64,000 nucleotides of DNA from an uncultured Oscillospiraceae bacterium (GCA_947627715.1 CANQXK010000010.1:1-64000); one strand, 5' to 3'; shown: positions 1 to 8,748, numbered from the stretch's first letter. Made by a program: numbers and translations. The notes: a model not told the origin generated them from the sequence alone.

Positions 1-31
1 CCAGCTTTACCTCTGGAATGTTGCCGCTCAT
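1..31 (-). CDS. 5' end of a gene cut by the window edge; possibly L-fucose/L-arabinose isomerase family
   Basis: Only the first ten codons are inside the window, reading MSGNIPEVKL from an ATG at 31. A good ribosome site (AAGGAGG) lies 7-8 bases upstream, so the start is real. The peptide resembles the N-terminus of clostridial L-fucose/L-arabinose isomerase-family proteins as I remember them (IPEVKLGIIAVSRD), but ten residues cannot prove a family. Confidence 0.35.
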   Translation of the reverse strand, partial: MSGNIPEVKL

Positions 32-80
32 GTCTTTTCCTCCTTGTTGAAAAATAATTAAAATTATTTCTAAAATGCTC

Positions 81-109
81 TTGACATATGCTTAGGAATA
101 TGCTATAAT
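81..109 (+). promoter_or_regulatory. Consensus sigma-A promoter with no sense gene downstream
   Basis: TTGACA (81-86) and TATAAT (104-109) are separated by exactly 17 bp, and TG at 101-102 makes it an extended -10. The spacer holds an inverted repeat CATAT...ATATG that could be an operator. Transcription would start near 116 and run antisense into the 3' end of the mrp gene. No plus-strand gene with a ribosome site follows. Confidence 0.6.
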
Positions 110-158
110 GCTTTATAACAGGACAGGAAGGGGCAACTGGCCCCCGGATTTGCTGTGC

Positions 159-986
159 CTATGCCCGCTCCACGGCCGCCAGGATCTCGTCCAGCATATT
201 CGTCTCCACGCCCTCGATGTCGCCGGCGTCGGCGGCCTTGGGAAGCTCCGGGGTGATGGGCAGGCGGGCGGTGACGGCGACGCCGTGGGCCTTCGCCAGC
301 TCCTCTAAGTGGCTCTGTCCGTAGATATAGTGCTTTTTCCCGCAGTCGGGGCACTCAAAGTAGGACATATTCTCCACGATGCCCAGCACCGGGATCTCCA
401 TAAGCTCCGCCATCTTCAGGGCCTTCTCCACGATGACGCTCACCAGCTCCTGGGGGGATGTGACGAGGATGATGCCGTCCACGGGGAGGGACTGAAACAC
501 CGTCAGGGGCACGTCGCCCGTTCCGGGGGGCATATCCACGAACATATAGTCCACCTCGTCCCACCATACCTCCTTCCAGAACTGCTGGACCACGCCGCCG
601 ATGATGGGGCCGCGCCACACCACGGGGTCGGAGGGGTCGTCCAGGAGAAGGTTCATGCTCATCAGGCGGACGCCTGTGCGTGTCACGGCGGGGACGATGC
701 CCTGCTCCACGCCCATGGCGCGCCCCTTGACGCCGAAAATTTTGGGGACGGAGGGGCCGGTGATGTCCGCGTCCATGACGGCCACCGTCGCGCCCTTTCG
801 CCTCTCGGCACAGGCCAGAAGCGCCGTCACCATGGATTTTCCCACGCCTCCCTTGCCGGAGACGACGGCGATCACCTTTTTGACCTTGGACGCGGGATTT
901 CCCGCCTTGGGGTCCTCCGCGGCCTTTTCCCGGCTGGCGCAGTTGGCCGCGCAGGTGGAACAGTCATGGGTACATTCTTCGCTCAA
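159..986 (-). CDS. mrp: Mrp/NBP35-family P-loop ATPase, Fe-S cluster carrier
   Basis: Cytosolic Mrp/ApbC-type protein that binds and transfers Fe-S clusters. The P-loop is GKGGVGKS, followed by the family segments MDADITGPSVP and FVDMPPGTGD, and a C-terminal CPDCGKKH with a CxxC pair. The N-terminus is Cys-rich (CTHDCSTCAANC), as in clostridial members. I choose the TTG at 986 as start because GGGAGG sits 8 bases upstream and the protein then begins MSEECTHDC. ATGs at 1025 and 1010 are in frame but have no ribosome site. About 275 residues, normal for the family. The short stem GGGGC/GCCCC just past the stop could be a weak terminator. Confidence 0.9.
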   Translation of the reverse strand: MSEECTHDCSTCAANCASREKAAEDPKAGNPASKVKKVIAVVSGKGGVGKSMVTALLACAERRKGATVAVMDADITGPSVPKIFGVKGRAMGVEQGIVPAVTRTGVRLMSMNLLLDDPSDPVVWRGPIIGGVVQQFWKEVWWDEVDYMFVDMPPGTGDVPLTVFQSLPVDGIILVTSPQELVSVIVEKALKMAELMEIPVLGIVENMSYFECPDCGKKHYIYGQSHLEELAKAHGVAVTARLPITPELPKAADAGDIEGVETNMLDEILAAVERA

Positions 987-1213
987 AAGAGAGACCTCCC
1001 TTTCATTCATTTCACAGATACTCATACTATACCGCTTTTTTGGCGTTTCGTCAATCAGCCGCGCGGAAAAAGTTATGCCAATGGCAATCATACTAACAGA
1101 TTTTTTTGCGCCGGTTGGGGGGCGAAACGGGCTTTTTTCAGGGGCCGGAGATCATTTTCCCGGTTTTTGCCGCATTATGTCGCCCAAATCTAAGCGGATT
1201 TACCGAAAACTTG

Positions 1214-1242
1214 TTGCAAATCTTTGCCGGGGATGATATAAT
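1214..1242 (+). promoter_or_regulatory. Promoter of murA
   Basis: TTGCAA (1214-1219), a 17-bp spacer and TATAAT (1237-1242) with TG one base before the -10 (extended -10). It lies about 85 bp upstream of the TTG start of murA. Confidence 0.7.
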
Positions 1243-1325
1243 ACCCTTGTTCACTGTGCTTTGAGATGTTTTCAGGCGGAGAAAGCACGGAACGACATAC
1301 GGTAAGAGTACAGGAAGGTGAGCCT

Positions 1326-2627
1326 TTGACAAAATACGTTATCAAAGGTGGAAGGCAGCTCCACGGCACCGTAGAGATCAGCGGCGCGAAGAACGCCGCC
1401 GTTGCCATCATCCCCGCCGCCATGCTGGTGGAGGGGACGTGCAGGATCGAAAACATCCCCCAGATCTCCGACGTGACGATGCTGCTGAACATTTTAAAGC
1501 GCATGGGCGCCAGGGTCAGGACGGTGGACCGCAACACCATGGACATCGACTGCTCCGGCGTGCGCACGTATAAGGCGGACTTTGACATCATGACGAAGAT
1601 CCGCGCCAGCTACTACCTCATCGGGGCGCTCCTGGGGCGCTTCGGCAAGGCCCAGGTGGCGATGCCCGGCGGGTGCAATTTCGGCTCCGTGCGGCCCATC
1701 GACCAGCACATCAAGGGCTTTATGGCCATGGGCGCGGAGATAGAGTACCAAAACGGCCTGGTGGCCGCCAGGGCGCGGGACGGGGCGCTCCACGGCGCGG
1801 ACATCTATCTTGACGTGGCAAGCGTGGGCGCGACCATCAACGTGATGCTGGCCGCCTGCTTTGCCAAAGGCGTCACCCGCATCGAGAACGTGGCCCGGGA
1901 GCCGCACATCGTGGACGTGGCCAACTTCCTCAACGCCATGGGCGCGGACATCCGGGGCGCCGGGACAAACGTTATCAAAATTCGTGGCGTGGACAAGCTC
2001 ACCGGCGGAAGCTACGCCCTCATCCCCGATCAGATCGAGGCGGGCACCTATATGGCCGCCGTGGCCGGGGCGGGCGGCAGCCTTCTCATCAGGAACGTCA
2101 TCCCCAAGCACATGGACTGCATCACCGGCAAGTTGGAGGAGATGGGGGTCCAGATCGAGGAGGGCGAGGACCAGATGCTGGTCTCCCGCACAGGTCCTCT
2201 CCACAGGATCAACGTCAAGACCCTCCCCTATCCCGGCTTCCCCACCGATATGCAGCCCCAGATCGCCACGGTGCTCTGCCTGGCCCACGGCACCAGCGTC
2301 ATTACGGAGGGCATCTGGGACACCCGTTACAAGTATGTCAACGAGCTTATCAAAATGGGCGCGGACATCACCGTTGACGGCCGCAAGGCCATCATTGAGG
2401 GGGTGGACCACCTGAACGGGGCCTCGGTCAAGGCGTGGGACCTGCGCGCCGGGGCGGCCATGGTCATCGCGGGGCTTTGCGCCAGGGGCGTCACGGAGAT
2501 CGACGGGGTCAACTATATCGAGCGGGGCTACGAGGACCTGGTGGAGAAGCTTCGGGCCGTGGGCGCGGACATCGAGAGCGTGGACGTACCCGACCCGGAG
2601 GAGACGGAGATCATAAAAATCGGCTGA
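1326..2627 (+). CDS. murA: UDP-N-acetylglucosamine 1-carboxyvinyltransferase
   Basis: First committed step of peptidoglycan synthesis: transfers enolpyruvate from PEP to UDP-GlcNAc in the cytoplasm. The N-terminal GAKNAAV carries the conserved Lys-Asn pair. The loop PGGCNFGSVRPIDQHIKGF keeps the catalytic cysteine that fosfomycin alkylates. The TTG at 1326 is the likely start: AGGAAGGTG lies 5-6 bases upstream and the protein then begins with the usual TKYVIKGG. Upstream in-frame codons lack a ribosome site. 433 residues, normal for MurA. It may be one of two MurA paralogues, as is common in Firmicutes; the window cannot show this. Confidence 0.95.
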   Translation: MTKYVIKGGRQLHGTVEISGAKNAAVAIIPAAMLVEGTCRIENIPQISDVTMLLNILKRMGARVRTVDRNTMDIDCSGVRTYKADFDIMTKIRASYYLIGALLGRFGKAQVAMPGGCNFGSVRPIDQHIKGFMAMGAEIEYQNGLVAARARDGALHGADIYLDVASVGATINVMLAACFAKGVTRIENVAREPHIVDVANFLNAMGADIRGAGTNVIKIRGVDKLTGGSYALIPDQIEAGTYMAAVAGAGGSLLIRNVIPKHMDCITGKLEEMGVQIEEGEDQMLVSRTGPLHRINVKTLPYPGFPTDMQPQIATVLCLAHGTSVITEGIWDTRYKYVNELIKMGADITVDGRKAIIEGVDHLNGASVKAWDLRAGAAMVIAGLCARGVTEIDGVNYIERGYEDLVEKLRAVGADIESVDVPDPEETEIIKIG

Positions 2628-2634
2628 CACATCA

Positions 2635-2662
2635 CGGGGGCATCATCTGCCCCCCGCCTTTT
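2635..2662 (+). terminator. Weak intrinsic terminator after murA
   Basis: GGGGGCA (2636-2642) pairs with TGCCCCC (2648-2654) over a 5-nt loop and is followed by CGCCTTTT. It abuts the rlmH start, which may explain why rlmH shows no clear Shine-Dalgarno sequence. Confidence 0.5.
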
Positions 2663-2668
2663 CATACC

Positions 2669-3148
2669 ATGCTTGACGTTACACTTATCTGCGTTGGAAA
2701 GCTCAAGGAGGACTTTTACCGGGACGCCTGCCGGGAGTACATAAAGCGTCTGGGGGCGTACTGCCGCCTCACGGTCACGGAGGTCCCGGAGGAGCGCAGG
2801 AGCGCCAACCCCTCCCCGGCGGAGACCGCCGCCTGCCTCTCCCGCGAGGGGGAGGCCGTCAAAAACGCCGTCCCTCGCGGCGCGGCGGTGATCGCCCTGT
2901 GCGTGGAGGGACAGGGGATGTCCTCGGAGGACTTTGCCGGGACTCTAAACGGCCTGAGCCGGACATATTCAAAGCTGGCCCTGGTCATCGGCGGGTCGGA
3001 CGGGTTGGCCCCGGCGGTCAAGGACAGCGCCCGGCTGCGCCTGTCCATGTCGTCCATGACCTTCCCCCACCACTTGGCGCGGGTGATGGTCTTAGAGCAG
3101 CTTTACCGGGCGTTCTCCATCCTGAACGGCGGAAAATACCACAAATGA
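2669..3148 (+). CDS. rlmH: 23S rRNA (pseudouridine1915-N3)-methyltransferase
   Basis: SPOUT methyltransferase that modifies pseudouridine 1915 in helix 69 of 23S rRNA. The knotted AdoMet-binding region reads LVIGGSDG and the C-terminus LEQLYRAFSILNGGKYHK is the family signature. 159 residues, exactly the usual length. ATG 2669 gives the canonical N-terminus MLDVTLICVGKLK although no good ribosome site precedes it. The next gene starts about 10 bases after its stop, so rlmH, the DUF2007-like gene and the phosphohexomutase gene form an operon. Confidence 0.95.
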   Translation: MLDVTLICVGKLKEDFYRDACREYIKRLGAYCRLTVTEVPEERRSANPSPAETAACLSREGEAVKNAVPRGAAVIALCVEGQGMSSEDFAGTLNGLSRTYSKLALVIGGSDGLAPAVKDSARLRLSMSSMTFPHHLARVMVLEQLYRAFSILNGGKYHK

Positions 3149-3157
3149 GGTGATTTT

Positions 3158-3478
3158 TTGGGCGACTGGTCCTTCCACTACAAGTCCGGCGTCGTCGGGA
3201 ACTGGCCGGTCACCCCCTCCGGCGAGCCTGAGGAGCCTGTATTTTTGGAGCGTCTCACCGGCTCTGAGTCGGAGATCGGGCTTGAGCAGAATATGCTGTG
3301 GGCATTCGGCGTCCCCAGTCTCAGCCGCTACCCCATGGACGGCGTCCTGGGGAAGGTGGTTCTGGGCCAGTCCGGGTTCGGCAAGGATATTTTTGTCCCC
3401 AGGCCCCTGCTTGAGGACGCGAAAAATATTATCAGCGCGGATTTTTCAGACCAGGAAACAAATCATGAGGAGGAGTAA
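3158..3478 (+). CDS. DUF2007-like small protein (putative signal-transducing)
   Basis: 106 residues from a TTG start with GAGGTGA 6-7 bases upstream. The middle and C-terminus (EQNMLWAFGVPSL, then IFVPRPLLEDAKNII) match the layout of DUF2007 proteins as I know it: a helix that carries an internal Gly-Ile/Val-Pro, a glycine-rich strand, then a VPxxxxEEAxxIL end. No membrane segment or signal peptide. The family has no settled function. Its last codons contain the ribosome site of the next gene, so the two are translationally linked. Confidence 0.6.
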   Translation: MGDWSFHYKSGVVGNWPVTPSGEPEEPVFLERLTGSESEIGLEQNMLWAFGVPSLSRYPMDGVLGKVVLGQSGFGKDIFVPRPLLEDAKNIISADFSDQETNHEEE

Positions 3479-3481
3479 AAC

Positions 3482-5209
3482 ATGAGCTACCGTGACACTT
3501 ACGAGAAATGGCTTGCGTCCCCCGCCCTGTCGGCGGAGGAGAAGGCCGAGCTTCAGTCCATCGCCGGGGACGAAAAGGAGATCGAATCCCGCTTCGTCGC
3601 CCAGCTTGAGTTCGGCACGGCCGGCCTCAGAGGCACCATGGCCGTGGGCCTCAACAGGATGAACGTACACGTCATCCGCCACACCACCCAGGCCTTTGCC
3701 CAGGTCATTCTGGCCGAGGGGCCGGAGGCCGTGAAGCGCGGCGTGGCCGTGTGCTACGACTGCCGCAACAACTCCGAGACGTTTGCCCGCGAGGCCGCCC
3801 GCGTCATGGCCGCCAACGGCATCTTCGTGCGGCTTTTTGACGATATGCGCCCCACGCCGGAGCTTTCCTTCGCCATCCGGGAGTATAAGTGCATCGCCGG
3901 CATCAACATCACCGCTTCCCACAACCCCAGGGAGTACAACGGCTACAAGGTCTACTGGGAGGACGGCGCGCAGCTGCCCCCCAAGCACGCCGACGAGGTG
4001 GCCGCCAAGATGGCGAAGCTCGACGTCTTTGACTGCGTCAAGACCATGGACTTTGACGAGGCCGTCGCCCAGGGCAGGATCGTCCTCATGGGCCACGAGA
4101 CGGACGAGAAGTTCCTGGAGAACGTCATGGCCCAGCAGAACGACCCGGCGCTCATCGCCGGCGTGGCCGACTCCTTCAAGATGGTCTACACCCCCTTCCA
4201 CGGCACCGGCATGAAGCTCATCCCGGAGGCGCTTCACCGCATGGGCCTCAAGAAGGTCTACTGCGAGCCTCAGCAGATGATCAAGGACGGGGACTTCCCC
4301 ACCGTCAAGTCCCCCAACCCCGAAAACCCGGAGGGCTTCTATCTGTGCATCGAGCTGGCCGACAAGGTGGGCGCGGACTTCATCTTAGGCTCCGATCCGG
4401 ACGCCGACCGCGTGGGCATCATGGTCCGGGACCACGACGGCAAGTTCATCCCCTTCACCGGCAATCAGACCGGCGTTCTCCTTTTGGACTACATCATCGG
4501 GGCCAAGCGCCGCGCCGGGACCATGCCCGAAAAGCCCGTGGCCCTGAAGTCCATCGTCTCCTCCGAGATGGCCCGCGCCGTGGCGGAGAAGAACGGCCTT
4601 CAGTTCTACGATACCTTCACCGGCTTTAAGTTCCTGGCCGAGAAGAAAAACGCCCTGGAGGAGTCCGGCGAGGGGAAGGTCATCTTCTCCTTCGAGGAGT
4701 CCTACGGCTATATGTTCGGCGACTACGTCCGGGACAAGGACGCCGTCACCGCGTCCCTGATGATCTGCGAGATGGCGGCGTGGTACGCCTCCCAGGGCAT
4801 CGCCCTGGTGGACGCGCTGGACGCCCTCTATGAAAAGTACGGCGCGTATCTGGAAAAGACGCTGAATCTCGTGATGCCCGGCCTCGACGGCCAGAAGAAG
4901 ATGAAGGCCCTGATGGACGGGCTGCGCTCCACGCCTCCCGCTCAGATCGCAGGGCAGAAGGTGAAGCTCCTGCGGGACTACGCGGACGGCTCCGAGAAGG
5001 ACACCGCCACCGGCGCGGTGACGAAGATGGAGCTTTCCGGCTCCAACGTCCTCTCCTTCGTCCTGGAGGACGGCACCGTCCTCATCGTCCGTCCCTCCGG
5101 CACCGAGCCGAAGGTCAAGGTCTACGTCCTCTGCCGGGGCGAGAATATGCCGGAGGCCAGGGAAAAGACCGCCCGCTACGCCGAATGGGCCGAGGGCCTG
5201 GGCAAATAA
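3482..5209 (+). CDS. Phospho-sugar mutase (phosphoglucomutase/phosphomannomutase family)
   Basis: Interconverts hexose 1- and 6-phosphates through a phosphoserine. The active-site loop is GINITASHNPREYNGYK, the metal-binding loop GSDPDADRVG, the sugar-binding loop FEESYGYM and the phosphate-binding C-terminal loop RPSGTEPKVKVY. 575 residues fits the long PgcA-type mutases of Firmicutes, which make UDP-glucose precursors and link to the galactose pathway at 25.8 kb. The ATG at 3482 is preceded by GGAGGAG inside the end of the upstream gene. Glucose against mannose preference cannot be read from the sequence. Confidence 0.93.
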   Translation: MSYRDTYEKWLASPALSAEEKAELQSIAGDEKEIESRFVAQLEFGTAGLRGTMAVGLNRMNVHVIRHTTQAFAQVILAEGPEAVKRGVAVCYDCRNNSETFAREAARVMAANGIFVRLFDDMRPTPELSFAIREYKCIAGINITASHNPREYNGYKVYWEDGAQLPPKHADEVAAKMAKLDVFDCVKTMDFDEAVAQGRIVLMGHETDEKFLENVMAQQNDPALIAGVADSFKMVYTPFHGTGMKLIPEALHRMGLKKVYCEPQQMIKDGDFPTVKSPNPENPEGFYLCIELADKVGADFILGSDPDADRVGIMVRDHDGKFIPFTGNQTGVLLLDYIIGAKRRAGTMPEKPVALKSIVSSEMARAVAEKNGLQFYDTFTGFKFLAEKKNALEESGEGKVIFSFEESYGYMFGDYVRDKDAVTASLMICEMAAWYASQGIALVDALDALYEKYGAYLEKTLNLVMPGLDGQKKMKALMDGLRSTPPAQIAGQKVKLLRDYADGSEKDTATGAVTKMELSGSNVLSFVLEDGTVLIVRPSGTEPKVKVYVLCRGENMPEAREKTARYAEWAEGLGK

Positions 5210-5640
5210 CCTCCAAGGACGCGCAACCCCGCCGAAGGCCGATCCTCCCCGGCGGCCATCTAAAGAATATGGTAACCCCCGCGCGCCCCCGCCGTCTCCG
5301 GCGGGGGCGCGACAGATTGTCAGAAACTCAGCTTGGGTATTTTTTCCGGCGGCACGTACGTCGGAAAAAATCCCTTTTGTTTTGCGGAGTGTGCGCCCCC
5401 AAAGGGGCCGCGCGCGGAGCAAAACAGCAGGAAAACTCCGCGGGAATTTCGCAAAATTCACGCGGAGTTTCCCGCACGTTCCCCTTTGTCGGAAAAGGCC
5501 AAAGGCCTTTTTCGACAGGTTGAAAACCCCCGCGCTCAACTGAGCACGGGGGTTTTTCTCATCTGAGCGCGGGGGTTTTCTCGACTGAGCGGGGGTTTCT
5601 CTCAACTGAGCGCGGGGGTTTTTCGGTGGAAGGCCCCGAA
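5210..5640. repeat. Intergenic run of strong inverted repeats
   Basis: No gene is visible between the mutase and the penicillin-binding protein, yet the stretch is packed with dyads: a perfect 13-bp arm pair (5282-5294/5299-5311); TTTTTTCCG/CGGAAAAAA (5340-5348/5362-5370); an 8-bp pair TGTTTTGC/GCAAAACA (5378/5426) that encloses a second stem; a 10-bp pair AAACTCCGCG/CGCGGAGTTT (5433-5442/5461-5470) with an inner 6-bp stem; a 14-bp arm pair with one wobble (5487-5500/5504-5517); then the terminator repeats from 5524. It looks like stacked mobile or REP-like palindromes. Confidence 0.6.
5524..5625. terminator. Bidirectional terminator followed by tandem terminator-like repeats
   Basis: AAAACCCCCGCGCTCA pairs with GAGCACGGGGGTTTTT (5524-5555), T-tailed on both strands. 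It suits the two convergent genes (mutase, penicillin-binding protein). Three further copies of the 3' arm (a GAGCGCGGGGGTTTT-type unit) follow in direct orientation to 5625. Confidence 0.75.
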
Positions 5641-5677
5641 ATCTTGAAATTGCTTGTGGCGGCTTTAAGGCGACGGG

Positions 5678-8179
5678 TCACAGCGTGGGCTGGTCCGTCT
5701 CCCCGCCGGGGTCCGTCTCCCCGCCGGGATCGGTCTCCCCGCCGGGGTTGGTCTCCCCGCCGGGGGTAGTCTCCCCGCCGGGGGTGGTCTCGCCGCCGGG
5801 GGTCGTCTCCCCACCGGGGTCCGTCTCCCCGCCGGGGCCGGTCTCCCCGCCGGGATCGGTCTCCCCGCCGGGATCGGTCTCACCACCGGGGTTGGTCTCC
5901 CCGCCGGGGGTAGTCTCAGGCGGCTTTTCCGGGTAATAGATAAATTTGGCCAGGTTGTCCTCCGGCTCGACGGTGATCTCGACGGTCACGGGGGAGGGGC
6001 TGTCCAGGACATAGCCCTCGATGGCCGGGGCGCTGACCGTGGCGGTGGACCCCACCACGGCGCTCTCGCGCTGCTCCAGCAGGACGTGCTCCACGCCCTC
6101 CTCGTCCGGCGTCACGGCGCGGATGATGTAATCCGCCGTCTCCACCCCCGCCACCGGGGCCTGATAGGTGTTCTGCGGCACGGAGAACTGCTTCACCTCC
6201 AGGCCCTCATGGACCCGGGACATGACCGCCTTCCACAGCGTGCAGGCGGGGTTGCCGTTGGGCGCTTTGATCCGCATGGGGACCTCATAGCCGGTCCACA
6301 CGGCGGCCACGTAATAGGGGGTAAAGCCCACGAACCAGCGGTCCTGGTAGTTGTCCGATGAGCCGGTCTTGCCGGCGGTGGGCATCTGGCCCAGGTTCGC
6401 GCCCTTGCCGGTGCCGTAGACGGCGGCCTCGTGGAGCATATCGGTCATCCAGTAGGCGGTGACGGGGCTGATGACGCCCTCGCTCTCCGGCGTGTTCTCG
6501 TAGAGAAGATTCCAGTCGGAGTCGTAGATCTCGGTGAAGGTGCGGGTCTCAATAAACTGCCCCTCGTTGGGGAAGATGCCGAACGCCTGAGCCATCTCGC
6601 GGACCGTGATCCCGTATGTCAGCTGGCCGAGGCACAGCGGCGCGTAGTCCTTATCCGCAGGGTCAAGGTTCATGCGAAGCTTCTCCGTCAGGAACTGGTA
6701 GGATCTTTCCGGCGTCAGGTCGTCCAGCACCTGGGCGGAGACGCGGTTATAGGAGTTGACCAGGGCGGTGCGGATGGAGACGATGCCGTGGGTCTGGAAG
6801 TCGTCGTTGTTGGGCATCCAGCCGGACTTGCCCTCCAGCTCCGTGGCCCCGTCGTCATAGCGGGTGTCCGGGGTGATGAGGCCGTAGTCCATGGCCGGGG
6901 CGTAGACCGCCACGGGCTTGAAGGAGGAGCCGGGGGGGCGCCGGGCGGTGGTGGCCATGTTGAACAGCAGGTTTGCCTTCTTCTCCCCCACGCTGCCCGC
7001 CAGGGCCAGGATGTTGCCGGTGTAGGGGTCGGTGACCACGATGGCGGACTGGAACTGCCGGCTGGTGACGGTGACGCCCTGCCTGTTCACGCCGCTGACG
7101 CCCAGGCTGTTGATAAAGTCGGTGCTGCCGTAGATCTCATCGACGCTGGCCTGGATCTCCGGGTCCATGGTGGAGTAGATCTTGAAGCCGCCGTTTGCCA
7201 GCAGGGTCTTGGCCGCACCCACCGTGATGCCTCTCTGCTGGGCCAGGTATTCCGCCGCGTCCTGGCGGACCGTCTCGTCAAACCAGGAGTAGACGGCGTC
7301 GGAGGCGCCCCCGGTGTCGCCGTGGATGAAGTGAAGCTCCTCGGCCTTGGCCGCCTCGTAGGTCTCCCGGTCGATATACCCCTGCTCCAGCATCTTGTAA
7401 AGGATGGTCTCCTGGCGGCGCTTGTTGGCCTCCGGGTGGTAGTAGGGGTTGTACATGGAGGGGTTGTTGGTGATGCCGATGATGGAGCAGATCTCCGCCA
7501 GGGAGAGGTCCTTGACCTCCTTGTCGAAGTAGTACCGGGCCGCGTCCCCGATGCCCCTGGATTCGCCGTGGCCGAAGTTCACCACGTTCAGATACCACTC
7601 CACGATCTGCCACTTGTCATATTCCTTTTCCAGCTGCAAGGCGGCGAAAATTTCCGTCAGCTTTCGCCGCACCGTCCCCTCATTGTCGCCGGTGAGATTC
7701 TTGCGCAGCTGCTGGGTGATGGTGGAGCCGCCGAAGGTGCTGTCGCCCAGGAACATATGGAGGAAGGCGTTGACCGTCCGCAGCCAGTCCACGCCGTGGT
7801 GCTTGTAAAAACGCTGGTCCTCGATGGCCACAAGGGCGTGCTCCATGTCCCTGGGGATCTCCTCGTAAGGGACCCAGTACATGAAGCCCTCGTCGCTGAG
7901 GATGGAGGCGGATTCCACCCAGGTATCGGAGGATTTGTCGTAGTAGTAGATGATGCTCGTCTCGTTAAGCTCGTACTCCTCGCGGGAGACGCCCAGATCG
8001 GCGCTGGCCAGGTTGGTCTTGATATATATGACAAAAATGCAGGCGAAGATGGCCCCGGTGGTGATGAGGATCAGGAACAAAATCCCGATGGTCCTCAGCA
8101 CCGCGGACAGCACCCCGCCCACCGTGCGGGCAGCCGCGCCGGCGGTTTTTTTGATGGCCCGTTTCGTTTTGTATCTCAA
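5678..8179 (-). CDS. Class A penicillin-binding protein (PBP1A family) with repeat tail
   Basis: Bifunctional transglycosylase/transpeptidase that polymerises and cross-links peptidoglycan outside the membrane. A basic N-terminus and one membrane helix (about 30-54) anchor it. The glycosyltransferase 51 domain spans about 95-270, with Glu120 in IEDQRFYKHHGVDW and the FGGSTITQQLRKN motif. The transpeptidase domain has S418xxK (PPGSSFKP), SYN and KTG (TAGKTGSS). The tail from about 740 to 833 is a run of PGGET(D/N/T/G) pentapeptides. The start is TTG at 8179, with GAGGTG 6 bases upstream. TACAAT with an upstream TG at 8243-8248 is a possible extended -10. The tail is unusually regular; its length may vary between strains. 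Confidence 0.93.
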   Translation of the reverse strand: MRYKTKRAIKKTAGAAARTVGGVLSAVLRTIGILFLILITTGAIFACIFVIYIKTNLASADLGVSREEYELNETSIIYYYDKSSDTWVESASILSDEGFMYWVPYEEIPRDMEHALVAIEDQRFYKHHGVDWLRTVNAFLHMFLGDSTFGGSTITQQLRKNLTGDNEGTVRRKLTEIFAALQLEKEYDKWQIVEWYLNVVNFGHGESRGIGDAARYYFDKEVKDLSLAEICSIIGITNNPSMYNPYYHPEANKRRQETILYKMLEQGYIDRETYEAAKAEELHFIHGDTGGASDAVYSWFDETVRQDAAEYLAQQRGITVGAAKTLLANGGFKIYSTMDPEIQASVDEIYGSTDFINSLGVSGVNRQGVTVTSRQFQSAIVVTDPYTGNILALAGSVGEKKANLLFNMATTARRPPGSSFKPVAVYAPAMDYGLITPDTRYDDGATELEGKSGWMPNNDDFQTHGIVSIRTALVNSYNRVSAQVLDDLTPERSYQFLTEKLRMNLDPADKDYAPLCLGQLTYGITVREMAQAFGIFPNEGQFIETRTFTEIYDSDWNLLYENTPESEGVISPVTAYWMTDMLHEAAVYGTGKGANLGQMPTAGKTGSSDNYQDRWFVGFTPYYVAAVWTGYEVPMRIKAPNGNPACTLWKAVMSRVHEGLEVKQFSVPQNTYQAPVAGVETADYIIRAVTPDEEGVEHVLLEQRESAVVGSTATVSAPAIEGYVLDSPSPVTVEITVEPEDNLAKFIYYPEKPPETTPGGETNPGGETDPGGETDPGGETGPGGETDPGGETTPGGETTPGGETTPGGETNPGGETDPGGETDPGGETDQPTL
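5692..5930. repeat. 15-bp coding minisatellite
   Basis: About sixteen head-to-tail 15-bp units with a CCGCCGGGG core encode the PGGET tail of the penicillin-binding protein. Units differ mainly at the codon for the fifth residue (D, N, T, G), as expected of a slippage-prone array under protein-level constraint. Confidence 0.9.
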
Positions 8180-8381
8180 AGTAACACCTCGCGTTTCCGC
8201 TGAAAAGGCGCGCCGCGCCAGGGACAGATTTCTGATTTTATTATTGTATCACAGTCGGGCGCAAATTTGTAGTCTTTCTTTGAACAATTCATTAATTTCT
8301 TCCATACCGGCCCCTCCCGCCGTATAGTATCGCGGAAAAAGGGCAAGAATAGAGATAAAACTTTAAAAAGGGGCGCTGAGT

Positions 8382-8696
8382 ATGAAAAGAAGGCTTTGGA
8401 TCCTGGCCGCGGCCGTGACGCTGGCGGCCGCGGGGGGCGTCACCTCCGCCGCCGTGGCGGCAGGGGCGGAGAGCGCGGCGCGGCGCGCGCCGGACGAGGC
8501 GGCGCTGGCCTCCGGCGGCTATGTGCTGGCCGACCACAACGGCCAGGTGGCGCTTTATGAGGGGGAGGAGCTTCTGTGGGAGGCGGAGATCCCGGTCTCC
8601 GGCCTTCGGAAGGCGGACCGGGAGCTTATCGCCCAGGGCATCCCGGCGCAGACCTATGAGCAGGCCCTGCGGCTTCTGGAGGACCTGGGGGCGTAA
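8382..8696 (+). CDS. Small secreted protein with a BofC C-terminal-like domain
   Basis: 104 residues. A signal peptide is clear (MKRRLW, then a long Ala/Val hydrophobic core to about 30). The mature part, YVLADHNGQVALYEGEELL ... IPVSGLRKADRELIAQGI ... LRLLEDLGA, has the YxLxxxNGxVAxY and LPxxDRxxLxxGI pattern of clostridial BofC C-terminal-like proteins. BofC restrains forespore signalling in Bacillus, but these small relatives have no proven role. A perfect 15-bp stem follows the gene. Family call by motif memory only. Confidence 0.6.
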   Translation: MKRRLWILAAAVTLAAAGGVTSAAVAAGAESAARRAPDEAALASGGYVLADHNGQVALYEGEELLWEAEIPVSGLRKADRELIAQGIPAQTYEQALRLLEDLGA

Positions 8697-8748
8697 GGGC
8701 TTGCCGGAAAAGGAACGCCGGGCAAGGGTATTTTTAACATTTTGACGG

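Noticed and set aside
5692-5930. Possible CRISPR array
   Set aside because: Units are 15 bp, directly abutting, in frame and coding; there are no unique spacers. No CRISPR array was seen anywhere in the window.
6431-8203. A 590-codon open frame on the plus strand opposite the penicillin-binding protein
   Set aside because: It is the mirror of a GC-rich coding gene: no ribosome site, no domain, low-complexity Val/Gly/His composition. The same holds for long frames opposite mnmG (22164-24089), GH2 (13224-15455), gapA (34440-35531) and the Hint/LamG genes.
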